From positions 10,392,292-10,456,291 of the forward strand of contig JAJEKV010000049.1 of NCBI GenBank assembly GCA_021234155.1: a stretch of DNA of 64,000 nucleotides, read 5' to 3'. Under the pieces are notes generated by a model. That model saw only the letters and a program-made list of their open reading frames with translations. It was not told where the DNA came from and did not search any database. The position numbers were made by a program, and so were the translations under genes. This DNA comes from Isoetes taiwanensis. Lineage: Eukaryota; Streptophyta; Lycopodiopsida; Isoetales; Isoetaceae. Positions within the stretch are counted from its first letter, which is position 1. Each line of letters opens with the position of its first letter. Shown one piece after another: positions 1 through 12,299 of the stretch.

Positions 1-1760
1 TCTTCGACTTCGCGGTCCCTTATAGGCATCAGGGCAGGTTCGCAGTAACCGCAGTTTATACATCAGAGAGAAGGGTCAAAAATTTGGTGACCGCACTCTA
101 AGGAGGCACGACCACTAACATCTTGAGGAACTTGGGGCGAATGGTCGGCGCAGCACAAGAAATTCTTGGAGGACAACCCAGATATATAAGAAGATTCCAA
201 GAATAGAATTAAAATTTTCGATTTATGAATATAAATGGTGATATTACGCATGATATATTTTGTCCCCACAATTATATCATCAAACAAACCAATGCAGTAA
301 CAAAACAAAGAACTAATCATCAGAGTGCAATCTAATGTGTATGCAGCTAGAGTATCTAGGAATGTCGAAGAACAAGGACAACATGAGCAAGACCATACAC
401 CGGCAAGGCAATTCCAGCCAAGGAACCTGTACCAAGAGTTCGAGGCACCAACCCCAGAAGAAGAAATATCTCAAATAAGGTCGGACATCCACGAAATAAG
501 AGCCTTGCTGGAAGGAGCAGCAGCAATGGGACCAGACCAGAATGTCCAACTACCGGAAACATCGGCTGGCCGAGCAGTTAAAGGAAAGAAGAGAAGCCGG
601 AGAAGGAGGTCACCTAGCAAGATTCCTCCAACTCTAGTTCCGACTCCGACTCCGAATTGGAAGAGCAGGAGAACGAGCGATAGGATCGCCGGGACGGTCC
701 CAACCGTGATAGGGGCAGAGTGGAAGCCGACTATCAGAAGAAAGTCGACTCAGCACTGAGCAATATATGGAAAGCCAGGAAGTTGGAACAGTTCTCAGGG
801 GATAGCAGGTCTGGGATAGAAGCCGAGGCATGGTTGGATGAAATGAGGGAGTATGGGAATGCTTATAGCATGAAGGATAAGAACAAGGGAAGGTAGCAAC
901 AGCCAACCTTAAGGGAGCAGCCAGGATTTAGTGGAAAGGCTATGCCAAAGCCCATGGGTTAAGCAGAGATAGCTGCAGATTTAAGAAGTTTGCCAAAGCA
1001 TTCAAGCGTCATTATGTGCCAAGGGAACACAAGTGTCATATGATGCAGCAGTTTTACAGGTTGCAGCAGGGCAATAAGACAGTCCAGAAGTACATGAAAG
1101 AGTTCATGAGGCTAAGGCTCTATGTGCCGAAGTTGAGTGACAGACATGTAGTAGAGGGGTACATTGAAGGCTTGAATGAGGAGATCAGGAAGCTGGTGAG
1201 AGCAATAAACCCCAGAACAGTGTCAGAAGCAGAGTCTAAAGTAGTGAGCTTGCAAGGAACGGGACCCTAAGAGAGTGGACCGAGGCAGCAGTACTATCAG
1301 GACAAGGGGAAGGCTACAGAAAGCTATAGCCCAAGAGCAACAAGCCCAGCAGCTAGCAGACCTCAGTACAACGCAAATCACAACAAGCAAGGCAACGCAA
1401 ACTTTGGCAAGCAGGACAAGAAGCAAGTCAGCTTCAAGGAGCAAGGAGGTGGCTCAAACTACTCAAAGGCAGTAAAGCAGTTCTTACAATCCATCCCCAA
1501 GGAGAAGAGGCAGGAATGTATTGAAAAGCAGTTGTGCTTCAGGTGCTTCTAGCCAGGACATCGGACACATAATTGCCTATTTGTGATGAATGCGGCCTTA
1601 GCGGAACTAGGATGGGAGACACCCACGGGTATCGACGAAGAAGATGCCCCCGATTATATCACTTCCTAACTCCAAACACGTTGCACAATCCTTTGTCCAA
1701 AGTGGAAGTTTCTCAACATCTGTTAGCCGACATGCAGCAATTAGTGCAAGAAGTTTGAAA
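1..1760 (+). mobile_element. Ty3/gypsy-type LTR retrotransposon remnant (leader and gag)
   Basis: The translated plus strand reads as a gypsy gag polyprotein spread over several frames. An open stretch at 325-759 is rich in Glu, Arg and Ser. The capsid-like part follows at about 770-1270, including the open segment 1016-1270 with HYVPREHKCHMMQQFYRLQQ and IEGLNEEIRKLV. A zinc knuckle of form CX2CX4HX4C sits at 1535-1576, with an in-frame TAG inside it at 1550-1552. In-frame stops and frame changes near 760, 895, 1268 and 1550 show the copy is dead. The stretch TTTGGTGACCGCACTC near 83-98 lies where a tRNA primer-binding site would be, so the LTR may end just before it (inference). No protease, reverse transcriptase or integrase follows, so the element is truncated after gag. 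Confidence 0.8.
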
Positions 1761-3369
1761 CTATCTCCTAGCAGCTAATAGTAGGCAAAAGGGCCTAGCA
1801 GATAGGCATAGGTCTATGAGGGAGTTCAAAGAAGGGAACGAGTTTGGTTGAAGATAAAGATAAAGAAGGCCAAGTTGCAAATTGGTAACTGCAAGAAGCT
1901 AGCTCCAAGTTTTTTTTCAGGGCGAAATTTCATGGTGCTTAAAATTTTGTGTTTATCTACACATGCCTTTCTGCCTTGCTTATGCTTTTATGATGCATTC
2001 TCTAGCTTCATTTATACCAACTTATACGCAAGTCCATCAATTAAGCCCTAAAACATTAACTGCAACGACCTAGTATTATAATTTCTAAAACGCTTGAGCC
2101 AAATGCTCGTGATAGCTAAATGCTTGGGTTAGCCTATTTAGGTTTTCCAATGACAAAATTAGGCAGTCCTTGAGCTTTTTGGATTGCCCCTAGGGGGCAA
2201 GCCCTCGTTGATGTGGGTTTATGGCATATTCCAAGTATATGCCAGTATATGCCAGGAATATGCCAATGACTGCTCCAAACCTGCTATCGAGTGTAAACTG
2301 CGGTGGCCGCCGTTGTTTGGATCCACTTTGGAAATCGTCCAACCTATTCTTGCTCCTCCTAAGCAATTTACGAAAGCGTTGAAGCATCGAGACATCTTTC
2401 CTCATCTTACATAAATTGACCGGATTTGCTTGTGAGGTGCCTAAATGAATGCCCAGAAAGGTAATGGCCAGTTCGGATTTGCATGCCATAAAAAACATGA
2501 GGACAGATGCATTATGCCGGAAATAGGATGGTCGAATTTGGTGGGAGGCCAGTATGGCCTCTGACTTGGCCGGTTTATGCTTGGTAGAACAATTCGTGGT
2601 AGGCCTATGGGTCTGTGATAGGTTTATTCTTGATAGCAAAAATCATGCTTAGGTTTCCAATTGCTTGTGCTGTTGCATGCAAATTTGATAGAGTTTCGCG
2701 CTCCCTACTTGATGGATTTTCCACCTTAAAACTTTGCTACAGAAGATTGGATTTTTTTGGAGCATTTGTGCTTGCAAAAATTGTGGACCCTTTGGGCTTA
2801 CTACAGGGCAGATTCTTAGAGATCTTCAGCAGGTAACCATGTCATATTTTTCTTCCTTTGTGAGCACGCAATAATCTAAATCTCAACATGTTTACCATTC
2901 GGGATTCAGTATTTTTGCCTGGCATTTTTGTTGAAGGCCATTCTTGCACTTTTTATTTGGGGTAAAAGACTTGATGGTGAAGCTGCAATTCGTTTCTGAT
3001 GCACCTGCTTCAGGTAGACTTGTTTCTATGCATGCCAGCGTAAAATACCATATTTAACCTCAGCTTATCAGTTTCTTAAACTACAGATAACTAAAAGTTT
3101 TCAATCATTTGTGCTGGAGCTTATGTTTTGAAGCAAACATATAAGGTGAAATTTAATTACCCTCTTTTGTAAGGTATTTGCTGGCAAACTTGGATTTAAG
3201 TTGTTAGCATGATAAGATCTTTTTCAGTTTAGATCTGGGATGTTTTCTTATTCACAGATCCTTCAAATATTTTTTTGCCTCATAGATTGTAAACAATAAG
3301 AAAAGTACTTCTATTTAAATGTACTTCCTTCCCTGTAGAGGTTTTTGAATTGATAAGTGAGTTTGCAAA
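1761..3369. other. AT-rich intergenic DNA, no gene recognised
   Basis: Short open stretches here show no recognisable family. The only structured item is the dispersed repeat at about 2185-2290, listed separately. The segment links the gag remnant to the WD40 fragment and may hold decayed retroelement or intron sequence. Confidence 0.5.
2185..2290 (+). repeat. Dispersed repeat, GCCCCTAGGGGGCAA family, copy 1
   Basis: This copy starts with the near-palindromic GCCCCTAGGGGGCAA, continues with a GTGGGTTTATGGCATATTCC block and has three short AT-rich direct repeats built on ATATGCCA. Two further copies lie on the opposite strand near 24930-25075 and 34990-35215. The class is unknown; no tRNA-type promoter boxes or terminal repeats were found. 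Confidence 0.55.
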
Positions 3370-3850
3370 AAACAGAAAGATGTTGAGCAACAAGTTGAGA
3401 AAGCTGAGGTGCTGGATGTTAAACAAGTTGAAGAGCAAGTTGCCAAGTCTACCCTCGTTGCAACTCTTGCTACTCAAGGGCCTGACATATTCTCTGCTCG
3501 CACTTCTTGGAGCTCTACACTGCTGATTCAGAAGGGAATCTCAAAGTATGGAACTGCAATTCTGGAGCATGCACTCGAACCTTTGCAATGGCCTCGAGAA
3601 TTAGAGCAATGTTAGTCACTCCACTCTTCTTGTTTGTGGGTTTTACAAATCAGGTTAGAGTTTCCAGTTTTACTACACTTGTAGGGCACAAAAGAGCTGT
3701 TACATGTCTCACATCTACTGATTCTTTAGTTTGTTCTGGATCACAAGATAATTCCATCAGGATTTGGTGACCTTGCGATTGACAGTGCATCTGTGTTTTT
3801 GAGGGCACCCATTCCAAGCCCATACCATCTTTGTTACTTTGGGACTCTTA
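3370..3850 (+). pseudogene. WD40-repeat protein fragment
   Basis: The open frame 3507-3770 contains two WD40 blades: ELYTADSEGNLKVWNCNSG and, after a linker, LVGHKRAVTCLTSTDSLVCS followed by GSQDNSIRIW, with the usual GH and W-type repeat ends. The layout resembles plant CCCH-zinc-finger WD40 (ZFWD-like) proteins, but the assignment to that subfamily is tentative. Right after the IW the frame meets TGA, yet reading one base later continues with plausible protein sequence, so a one-base insertion is likely. The region upstream at 3409-3510 is open in another frame. WD40 proteins usually carry seven blades; only about two are seen, so this is a broken or captured fragment. Confidence 0.6.
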
Positions 3851-5565
3851 CCTCATCTTATTAGCATTAGATGGTGATAATATTTTACAGAATCAAGTGT
3901 GCCAATGATGTTTATCTGTGTATCGAACTGCTCTATGGAATCATTTTTAAGAGAGATGAACCATATAATCTTCTCTCTGTGGCACATGTTGTTCATGTTT
4001 ATCAGGTCATGTAATGCTATTTAATAATTCTTTAATGAGCCAGCGTGCCGTTTAGTCTTAATTAGCATTTCTTTTGTGCTTTTGTTATTCTGTAAGGTAT
4101 GTGACAGTCTAGCCAAACAAGAAGAGCAGGGAGCAAAGCAAGGTATCAAATAGGGACAAACTCATGTGGAAAAGGTAAGTCAATTGTAGACCATTCCATG
4201 AATTCAATAGCACAGGATATGAGTTAAAGAGTTCGCAGTACATAATCAATTTTGGCTTTGGATTTTTTCTTTCAAAATCACTGGTAACAGGCTGAATTTA
4301 TTCTTCTGCCTTCTAGGTTTGATCTTGATATTTCTGCTCAGACTTCTCCAGATGTTTGTGATTGTCCATATCTAGATTCGGCGCTGCTGCAAAACTGTGT
4401 AGCACATGTTTTTGATGCAAATCCAAAGCACTAACAAGGATGGTAAATGGTGTTGCCAGAAATGGGATGAGTTATAGGCAGCATATAAAGATGTCATGGA
4501 TGGATAAAGGCAAGGAAACAGTCCTTACTTTGCAGAATTAGCTGCCATTATCAGGCATCCTATATAGGTATTGTAGATGATTAAGGAAGTCAAGTTCTTT
4601 TGGGAACACGCTATTCCAATTTTGTGCAGGTCAAACAGCCTTGCTTATTTACTTAGCATATTCTTTTTCATTTTGGCGAAGGGGGTGAAAGAAATAGATG
4701 GAAAACACTTGCTGTATTTTAAAACTTCATCATTTGCTGTATTTTAGACTGTCAAATAAACTTAAAGAGCTTTTTGGAATGATAATAGCACCTTCATTCT
4801 ATAAGCCTTTTCAGATAATTTTGACGTGCACAATATACCCTAATATGTACTTCATCACCTGACTTCTGTTACATACTCTTAAGCTTATGGTATTGTATGT
4901 TGTATTTTTTTGTTTTTACTATGTCAACAGCTAATATTATGCAATTTGCTCTCTTCTTCTTCTTCTTCTTCTTCTAGTTTCCAAGGTAATTTTCTTTTTT
5001 GGCATTGGGAACAGTTCTTGCCGACTTAGCCTTTTTATAGAGTAGTTCAACTGTAAAACCACAAAAGTATGAATATGCTTTGACCTTCATTAATTTAGAT
5101 ACATGCAACTATGCCCAAAAAAAAAAAGGGCGAGATATGCTTTGACCTTCATTAATTTAGATACGTGCAACTACACCGAAAAAAAGAGAGAAGGCGAGCT
5201 CATTTTGCTTAATAGATCGTATTCTTTGCAAATCTATTATCAAAGGTAGGTCAGATGGAACTCAAGCTAGATCTTGCACGAAATTCAATTTCAAAATGCA
5301 ACTAATAAAACATTAGCCACAATAGGCCACCCACATACACACTAATAAAAGAGAAACCCACCTTCCCCTCGGCACCTACCATTGTTATACAAAACACTGT
5401 TGTCATTTACCATTCTTGTTTGGAGGTAGGGTACATAAAGCACCTTATACAACCACAAATTCCTACTTAAATAAGTTTTTGATTCCAACAAGTAAATGGA
5501 CTTGATCCCCTTTCCCATATACGTATAAATAGAGTGGAATGTTTAAGTCAATCGCAATCCTACAG
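3851..5565. other. Intergenic DNA with short tandem repeats
   Basis: No gene is recognised. A CTT run lies at about 4949-4975. A roughly 70-bp unit containing TATGCTTTGACCTTCATTAA is tandemly duplicated at about 5083-5180. Plus-strand sequence at 4320-4560 has a protein-like feel over about 80 codons but contains stops and matches no family I recognise. Confidence 0.45.
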
Positions 5566-5769
5566 TGTGCTTTGCCACTCCCAGCTTGGCTTGCTGGAGA
5601 CCACAGAGTAGGTATATTTGTGAAAGAAAAAATAGGAGCTGAAAAACAGCTATTCTATGATTATCATTATGAGCCTGACCGTGCCCCAGTATGGGCCCGT
5701 AAACTAGAAGATGGCCCAAAGCATGATGATGTGGGCAATAGCTCAGGTCGGGCTCAAAAGACTGCATAA
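5566..5769 (+). pseudogene. Terminal SET-domain exon of an Enhancer-of-zeste-like H3K27 methyltransferase (CLF/SWN type), isolated fragment
   Basis: The open frame ending at the stop 5767-5769 gives LAGDHRVGIFVKEKIGAEKQ, then LFYDYHYEPDRAPVWARKLE and a short hydrophilic tail. This matches the C-terminal end of the SET domain of plant E(z) proteins, where AGDHRVGIF and ELFYDYRYxPDxAPxWARKP are hallmarks. In an intact protein this part contributes cofactor and substrate binding for trimethylation of histone H3 Lys27 within Polycomb complex PRC2. AG acceptor sites lie just upstream near 5563 and 5584, so it looks like a terminal exon. No CXC domain or other SET exons are recognisable upstream, so it is probably an orphan fragment. 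Substitutions such as KQ for the usual EE before LFYDY fit relaxed constraint, but the frame is intact. Confidence 0.75.
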
Positions 5770-7596
5770 CATTATGCATCAAAAAATATTATAAAGATGG
5801 CAATTTCCGCAGAATTCTCTATAACTAGTCTTGTGTATATTGTCAGGTCAAATAGTGAAAATTTGATTTAAGCCACTTCACCCTCGGCCCATGGAGGGCA
5901 ACCCTCCGTGCTCAGCACCTGTGGCCATCAGATATAGGCTGTGGCCGTCGGATTTGGGGAAGGCAGTGGAGTTTGTTGGAGCAAACGTATGCTCTGTGTA
6001 CATCCGATTGCCTGAGGGGTCCTGGTTTGCCACGTGTTGTCGGAAGGCAGCTTATTTCCAATTTTGGCTGCCTGATGATAAGAGAATGGTATGTGTACTG
6101 GTTTTGGCGATGGCGTCTCATGCTCATTCTTCTGCAGCCGACCGCAACGCAAAAGTAGGTACATTTTAGAGCTTGTGTTCTCAGAATTTAAAACTTGCAA
6201 TGAATTGAGACGACTGCTCGACAAAGGCTAGAAATACACTGGATCTGGATTATGGCATAGCGATGGTTTGTGTTAGGCTAGGGCGCAGGTCTTAGGGATC
6301 GATTGCTTGAGAACTTGATTCGAAAGAATAAGGATTCATCTCCTTATATAAGGAATAGAAATATTTTGAAGACAAATAACATCCAGTGTGGTGGTAGAAA
6401 AGATTGAAATGTGTTAAACAGTGCTGCTATTGTTCCGAGGGTTTACAGCCAATTGAGAGTCATGAAATGCTCTCTTCCATAGCAGCACAATTAAGTGTGG
6501 CTATTGTGCAACATAATGTAGTCCTTTTGGATGAGTCCTGATGTGTTGATTGTTGAGTGGTGGTTTTACGGTGTATGCTTTCTATTCTTGTTGTCTAACC
6601 ATGTCATCTGTTCTTATAGTTGTGAATGTGGAGCAGGCACAGATCGCTCATTACATGCTCTTGGATGTTAAATGGTTGAAGAGGCACACATGGCGTATTA
6701 TGCATGATATGATTATGGCACTCACAAACACACTTGATATATTGCATGTGACGGAGAGAGATAGAAGAGTCTTCCGTGCCGAAGCCAACCGTGTGTGTGC
6801 TATGCTCACTTCTAGGATCCATTTGAAACAGCTTGCCATGGCGCATCCACGCACCATGCATGCTTGAATGCTGAATTGGTGTTTCAAATGTGCATATGTT
6901 TTTGTTTGTCAAAGAGTTGTATACATATGTTTCTGTCACATGCATTTCTTCTGGCATGATGTCAAACTATGTATCTTGGCACTTGGATGCTATGTACTTT
7001 GCCATTTGGATACAAAGGAAAAAAGAAGGAACCAATATTTCCCGAAAAAGTAGTTATTGTGTGACAAAAATCACGCAGAAAAAATCTCATCGGCATGAGC
7101 AAACCCTCTCGAAAACTTTAGGCACAAGACCAAAATACGAGTATTCTATAGTAGAAATACTCAACCTAAGGTGACCTTGCCCTTTAATCCAAGGTTGTAA
7201 ATGAGAGAAAATATCGTTGTCATGTTGATTGTTGAATTTTTGTCAATAAACAGAAGTCTGTCGCACAATGGTTGTAACTATGTCCCTGACACTCACAATT
7301 ATTAATTGTAGTCACACTCACAATTATTAATTGTGGTCAATATGATGTGTAGTGGCAGTCTGCTCAGGTTACCATTCCATTCAGCTGATGCTAACATAGA
7401 AGACTGTCTATATTAACAACCAAGGTGTATTAATTTGCATTGACAAATAATCCATGAACAGGTAAGGTGGCACACCTAATACACAATTTACACAAAGGAT
7501 ACTTCATCCCTTACCAAGCCCTCGTGACTCTTATTCAGCAACACTGGTCTTGTGTTTATACCTGTCCAATGGTTTGACAATGGTTGATAGTTTCAA
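5770..7596. other. Intergenic DNA downstream of ACX2
   Basis: Open stretches at 5891-6169, 6550-6867 and 6890-7174 show no recognisable protein. A 24-bp unit (CACTCACAATTATTAATTGT plus four bases) is tandemly repeated at about 7290-7338. The last 200-300 bases should include the ACX2 3' untranslated region, since that gene runs leftwards into this segment. Confidence 0.45.
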
Positions 7597-10359
7597 TCAG
7601 AAGCCCACATACTGACTGTACTCTGAGTATTGTCCGCTTTGAAGCCCGATTGGAGCTCTCAAAACAAAATCAGGTATTCCAAACCCATCAACAAGCTCTT
7701 TGGCTGCCCCTCGTACTTCATAACAAAGATGCTCGACAAGGCGATGAATAGCCTGAAATATTATTTGTCAACTCATGGAGAAATAGTAAAGCATGTAAGA
7801 ATGACTGAAAATATTGTACCTTTGCTTTGTTTGGTGCAACATAATCCTGATTCCTGTATGTTCCAATATCTTTCCAGATTCTATCCATTGCATACAGGTC
7901 ACAAAGCAATTTCAGGAGTCTTTTTATGTTCTTGTCCTTACAGCTGCACCATGACAAATAACCAGTGTGTTAAATTGCATCTCTTTCTCTGGTATCAACA
8001 TCCTCCACCTTTATTTTGCTAATCTTACCGGTTCACGGCATCAATAAACTTGGCTAAAATAATAGATTCAATATGTGATTCTGCTAATGTCAAAAGGTGA
8101 TTCAGACAACGATTCCATGCACCAAAGCTACCTAAACGTTGAGAGTGCTTCCTTAGGCGTAAAGCTACTGTATGAAGTAACCTTGCAGTGCGATACTGAA
8201 ATCCAAAAACATGCAATAGTCAAATATTCTATTCATTGTGGAATTCAGAGCATATACCAGGAAAAAGCTTACTTGAAAAGCATCGAGTTGAAAGGAAGGA
8301 TCCCGAAGATGTCCTTGACCTTCTCGATGAGTGACTACAGGATTGGTTTGAGACAGGTATGTATTCATGGACTCTCTTAGATAGTTCCATGTGACAGTCA
8401 AGGCCCTTCCTTGAAACTTTTGTTTGTACTGTTTCACCAGGTCTGCAGCTACCTTCAGACATAGCAAAGATGAAATTTAAATAAAGACTAGCAGTGGTAT
8501 AAGAAACTATATTCTTGCATCTGAGGTGAAAGATATGCAACAATACCTGTTGTAATAGGACTGTATTATCACCTTCAAAAGTTTGGAAAATATCATGATC
8601 ATTTCGTAAACTTCCAAATCTATTTACTGCTGCATAACCATGGCCCCCGCATGCCTCTCTACAGATGCTTAATGCTTTGGCAGTATATGAAGTGATGTAT
8701 GATTTTAATCCTGCTGACAGCGCATGAACATCTGCAATAATTTCATCATCATGCGTTATTTTCATCTCTGCATACTGATTAACCAGGTATTCGGTTGTGA
8801 AGTGGAAGGCATAAGCAGAGGCCAGCATTGGCATCAACCGCTGCTGTTGAGATTGATAATCCAATATGCTAATTTCAGGCTGATTTGGAGGTCCAAACTG
8901 CTGCCTCAACAAGGAATATCTAATTGCTATTGTAGATGCAGCCTTCAGAACTCCAACAGAGCCATATGCAAGCCCAACTCTACCTCCTACAAGTTCTCCC
9001 AGGGTAGCCGCAAACCTCTTGTTCACGGTTGGAAGAGAGCTGCTGTATTCTCCATCCTTAGAGACGTCACCAAATCTATTTAATAAGTTATCACGAGGAA
9101 CCCGGACATTATGAAAGCGCAAAGCACCATTATCCACTCCATTCAAACCAACCTTGTAACCACAGTCCCTGATCTCAACACCAGGAAGAACAGAATGGTC
9201 CCCCATGCTTCTTATGGGAACAATGAAAGCGTGCACCCCCATATCGGTGTCAATATGAGATGTTGGAGATGGTAACTTTAACCTTGCAAACACACTGGCA
9301 AACTTTCCATGAACTGCTGCATTCCCAATCCACCATTTTGTGGCACCTTCATTGGGTGTATCAATAACAAATTCATCAGTCTCTCTGTCAAATGTTGCTG
9401 TCGTCTGTATGCCTTGGACATTTGAACCTGAAGGAAGTAGAAAAGTGATCAACCAAACATTCAGAAAAGAAAACTTACATCTGAAACAACATTTTCAGTC
9501 ATACTTTAAAAAAAATGATGAACCATGGACAAACCTACTTGAGTTACCTTTTGCAATGACACCTACTCTAACACTGCCCCTGATCCTCATCCTAAGTGTT
9601 CTAAAGAATCTCAAAAGCTCTGTATATAGCATTGACATACCATGGTGAAGTTCAGTCATTGCAAAGCACCCAGGGTATGTGCAATCTGAGATGGGTGCAA
9701 AATACTTGTCCCGATGCTTCTTTGTCCCCAGATTAATCACAGACCCACCCCATAAACTGAAGCAAAATCACTTAATGTCAATAATCACTTAAAACTAAAA
9801 TGCGATTAACAACCCAGGTTTTTACCACTAAATTGGGCAGACATCTTGACCTAAACACCAGTCTTAATGTCTGAACCATATGAATCTAGTCAAATAGTAT
9901 AAAAAACTAAGCAGGTATTAATAATATAACCAACCTAAATTGGACACCAACTTTGATAGCAAAGGATAGGTCAACGTGTCCAACTGCTTCTGTCAAGGCA
10001 AAGTATTTGGCTGGCTCTGAAAACAAAATTTCCAATGGCTTTATGCCAGCCTCTCTAACCAAGGCCACCATCTGCCTCATGGCAAGTTCTCGGTGCTTAT
10101 CTTTTGGAATTTCTACAGGAGTTTGTAGGTCTGGCCGATTGAAGAAAAAATCGTATATCTTTTCCTTCTCTGCATAGTTTCCACCTGCCATATACTCTGT
10201 AAGAAGTGTGGTTTTCACAGGGTATTTTGATGTATTGGCACAGGCACTGGTACTAAGTTGTGCCTCCAAAACTAGTCTGTGAGCACCCACATGAGATGCC
10301 AAGCGCTCCAGCCGACCCTGTGCCAACTTTGCATCATCTTTTCTTTTCCGATCCTCCAT
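7597..10359 (-). CDS. ACX2: Peroxisomal long-chain acyl-CoA oxidase ACX2 (7 coding exons)
   Basis: The enzyme catalyses the first step of peroxisomal beta-oxidation: FAD-dependent oxidation of long-chain acyl-CoA to trans-2-enoyl-CoA, giving H2O2. Coding exons on the minus strand, in order, are 10359-9935, 9756-9641, 9427-8547, 8452-8273, 8195-8029, 7943-7820 and 7752-7597. All junctions are GT-AG and the reading phase is kept at each, giving 2049 bp (682 residues plus TGA), close to the 692 residues of Arabidopsis ACX2. The protein matches ACX2 along its whole length, e.g. [15 protein letters not shown] near the start, the acyl-CoA oxidase block [16 protein letters not shown] at residues 172-187, [39 protein letters not shown] and the C-terminal SQYVGF. 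The catalytic Glu of FQTFEGDN is residue 465. Targeting is expected by an N-terminal PTS2: RLERLASHV at residues 16-24 fits R-L-x5-H but ends in Val instead of Leu. There is no C-terminal PTS1. ATG at 10359 is chosen because it lies two bases after an AG acceptor and precedes a basic leader as in Arabidopsis. No frame break was found. Confidence 0.96.
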
Positions 10360-10900
10360 GCCTGCATATAACAATGCAAAAAAAATTACGTAGGGGTTTG
10401 GAAGAAAATTGACAATTTCTAAATAAAAGGCATAAGAACATCCGTGACTATGAGAAAACTAGGATTGCAGGTGGATTCTACAGTCCGGTCAACATGACGG
10501 CTCATTCTGCAAACAAAATTATTTCAGGTTTCAAAAATGAATGGTACACAGCTATTTCCGTAATTGGAATGAAACGAGGTTAAAAATTTGCTCTAGACTC
10601 AACAATTAGGTGCAGAAACAATATTTCTGTTTTTGCAAGATAAAAATGCCATGGCTATTGAGTTGGCAAATTGCTGCACTTGAAGGGCGACCAAATCCCG
10701 AACCGCAGTAAGGATCAAGAAATCGATCAATCATATAATCAATCCCAAAATCGACCTTAAAATTATCAGACTTAGACAATACACAAACGAGGGCAACATA
10801 GGGAATACCTGCAGAAGACTATTTATAGGTTCTTTTGCGAAGCTAACCCGCTTCCACCACAAAGAAGCTGCTGCTAAATTCCTACTTCAGTCAGTGATCT
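10360..10900 (-). other. ACX2 5' leader with a probable untranslated-region intron
   Basis: The start codon is preceded by TTATATGCAG/GC, a strong acceptor. A donor reading CTTCTGCAG/GTATTC lies at 10809/10808, which would give a leader intron at 10362-10808 (447 bp) and a non-coding first exon from 10809 upward. The first-exon limit is not visible. The intron is inferred from splice signals only. Confidence 0.5.
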
Positions 10901-11494
10901 CCAATTCTTGCTAAACTTTCAAGCGCCCAAAAGAAAGGAAAAAAAAAACAGAGGGAATGGGGAAGGCAAGTACACGCATTTCGATTTAAAAGGAAGGTGG
11001 CAGGCAGGTGGGAACCAAAAGCCCAAAAATGTCGCCCTTCGTCAGAAGGGTGAAGGGTATGAAGGGCGCTGTTTTCCGGGCCGCCTATTCTTAGCCCAAT
11101 AATTTATTTCGCACTGCCGTTGGGCAACCGTGCCGATTCTGTCGTTGCATATGCTGTAAAGTCTATCTGAAACAGAGCATTCCTTGATTGAATCCAGGCC
11201 TTATCCACATGTCGCTCCTCAAAAACGGATAGGATTCTGGAATCGGGATGAGGATAGAGCTGGTGCTCTGTAAGTGGGCTACTTCATTTTGCCATATAAT
11301 TGCTCCAAGGATTCCACAGCCCAGCGAAAATTGTAGATTGCGTGCCCACAACTGCCAGATCCGCCGGAGAGAGAGCTTCTTCTGTACTTCCATAGCAGAT
11401 AGATTGGCTATTTTTGGGGTCTTCTAAAGTTACATACCAACACCAACAATTGCACACGGCTTCTTTTTCGTTTTATGTTTTAGTTTGACCATCT
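10901..11494. other. Upstream region of ACX2, partly duplicated at 17.8 kb
   Basis: The promoter of ACX2 should lie here or in the leader above. A minus-strand open stretch of 76 codons (11163-11393) has no recognisable family. Sequence from 11395 to 11494 recurs at about 17818-17922 in the mosaic duplicate described below. Confidence 0.4.
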
Positions 11495-11581
11495 AAGAAT
11501 AAGAATAAGAATTTTTTTTATCGTACTCAACTCAGAATAAGAATAAGAATAAGAATTTTTTTTATCGTCGACTCAACTCAA
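11495..11581 (-). mobile_element. Two short LINE 3' tails in tandem
   Basis: Two similar blocks each consist of GAATAA-type repeats followed by a T run and TATCGT (11495-11526 and 11535-11570). This resembles the 3' tail of the LINE family seen at 24392 and 57614 on the minus strand. The duplicate at 17.9 kb reads straight from GTTTGACCATC into AAGAAGGAGACACC, with nothing in between, so it preserves the empty site. The roughly 87 bp are therefore an insertion or expansion after that duplication. Confidence 0.5.
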
Positions 11582-12299
11582 GAAGGAGACACCATTTCTA
11601 AGGAAAGGAGTTGTTGGTTTGCCTTGCAAGTATACAATAGCCTACACATCATCATTGACAATTTGCAATTTATGGTAATCACCCATGACAATATAGAAGT
11701 TGGGTCCGTTTTTTTCTCTGGCGTGCATTTTCGTGGCGCCACGTGGCGCAGCCCAATACTGCGGAATGGCAGTTGGGTTAATGCATTCCGCCTAACCGGC
11801 TGCGCAGGTTAGGGTTCTCCATTTTGTTTTTAGGGTTCATCTTTAGGGCTGCGCCAAACCTGTAGATCGTCGGTTTTCATGCGGATTAGTGCACGCGAGA
11901 CCGTCGATTTTTCATCATGCGGTCGAAGATGAGCATATGAAGCTTGTTCTTTACCGCGATCCCCGGTGTAACATAGAAGAAGAAACGTAAAATCTTCCGA
12001 TTTTTAAATCTGCTTTGCTTTGCTTTCGCCATACGAGCATTTTTGAAGCCCCGCTTTGATGCGCTTTCTTGGATCTTGCGGGATCTTGAAGCCTTCTTTG
12101 TGTTTTGCCTGATCGAAGCCTTGCAGTGTTTTGCCGATTTTGAAACCTACAGCGATTTGCGGATCTTTTGCTCTGCTTTTGCTCGATTCGCCGGATCTTG
12201 AAGCCATACTCACCGCTTTGCGGATTAAAGAAGAAGCCCCGCTGTTTTTGAAGCCGCCCCAGATCTGTGAGGGAAAAAACGTCCCCAACTTCTATATTG
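11582..12299. other. Repeat-like GC-richer segment
   Basis: The segment 11590-11690 recurs at 17935-18025. From 12030 to 12260 a motif around TTTTGAAGCC or GATCTTGAAGCC recurs many times at irregular spacing, giving open stretches on both strands that look repeat-driven and not genic. Confidence 0.45.
11736..11749. promoter_or_regulatory. Perfect 14-bp palindrome with G-box core
   Basis: GCGCCACGTGGCGC is a perfect palindrome centred on CACGTG, the core bound by plant bZIP and bHLH factors. It lies about 1.4 kb upstream of the ACX2 start codon. Its role is unknown and it could equally belong to a repeat. Confidence 0.4.

Noticed and set aside
1..1760. Complete autonomous gypsy retrotransposon
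   Set aside because: Only leader and gag are present, with several stops and no pol or second LTR.
8724..9083. Plus-strand open frame of 119 codons
   Set aside because: It is the antisense shadow of ACX2 exon 3.
11163..11393. Small protein gene upstream of ACX2
   Set aside because: 76 codons on the minus strand start with a plausible Met, but no family, splice or conservation signal is seen. It is mentioned only within the upstream region.
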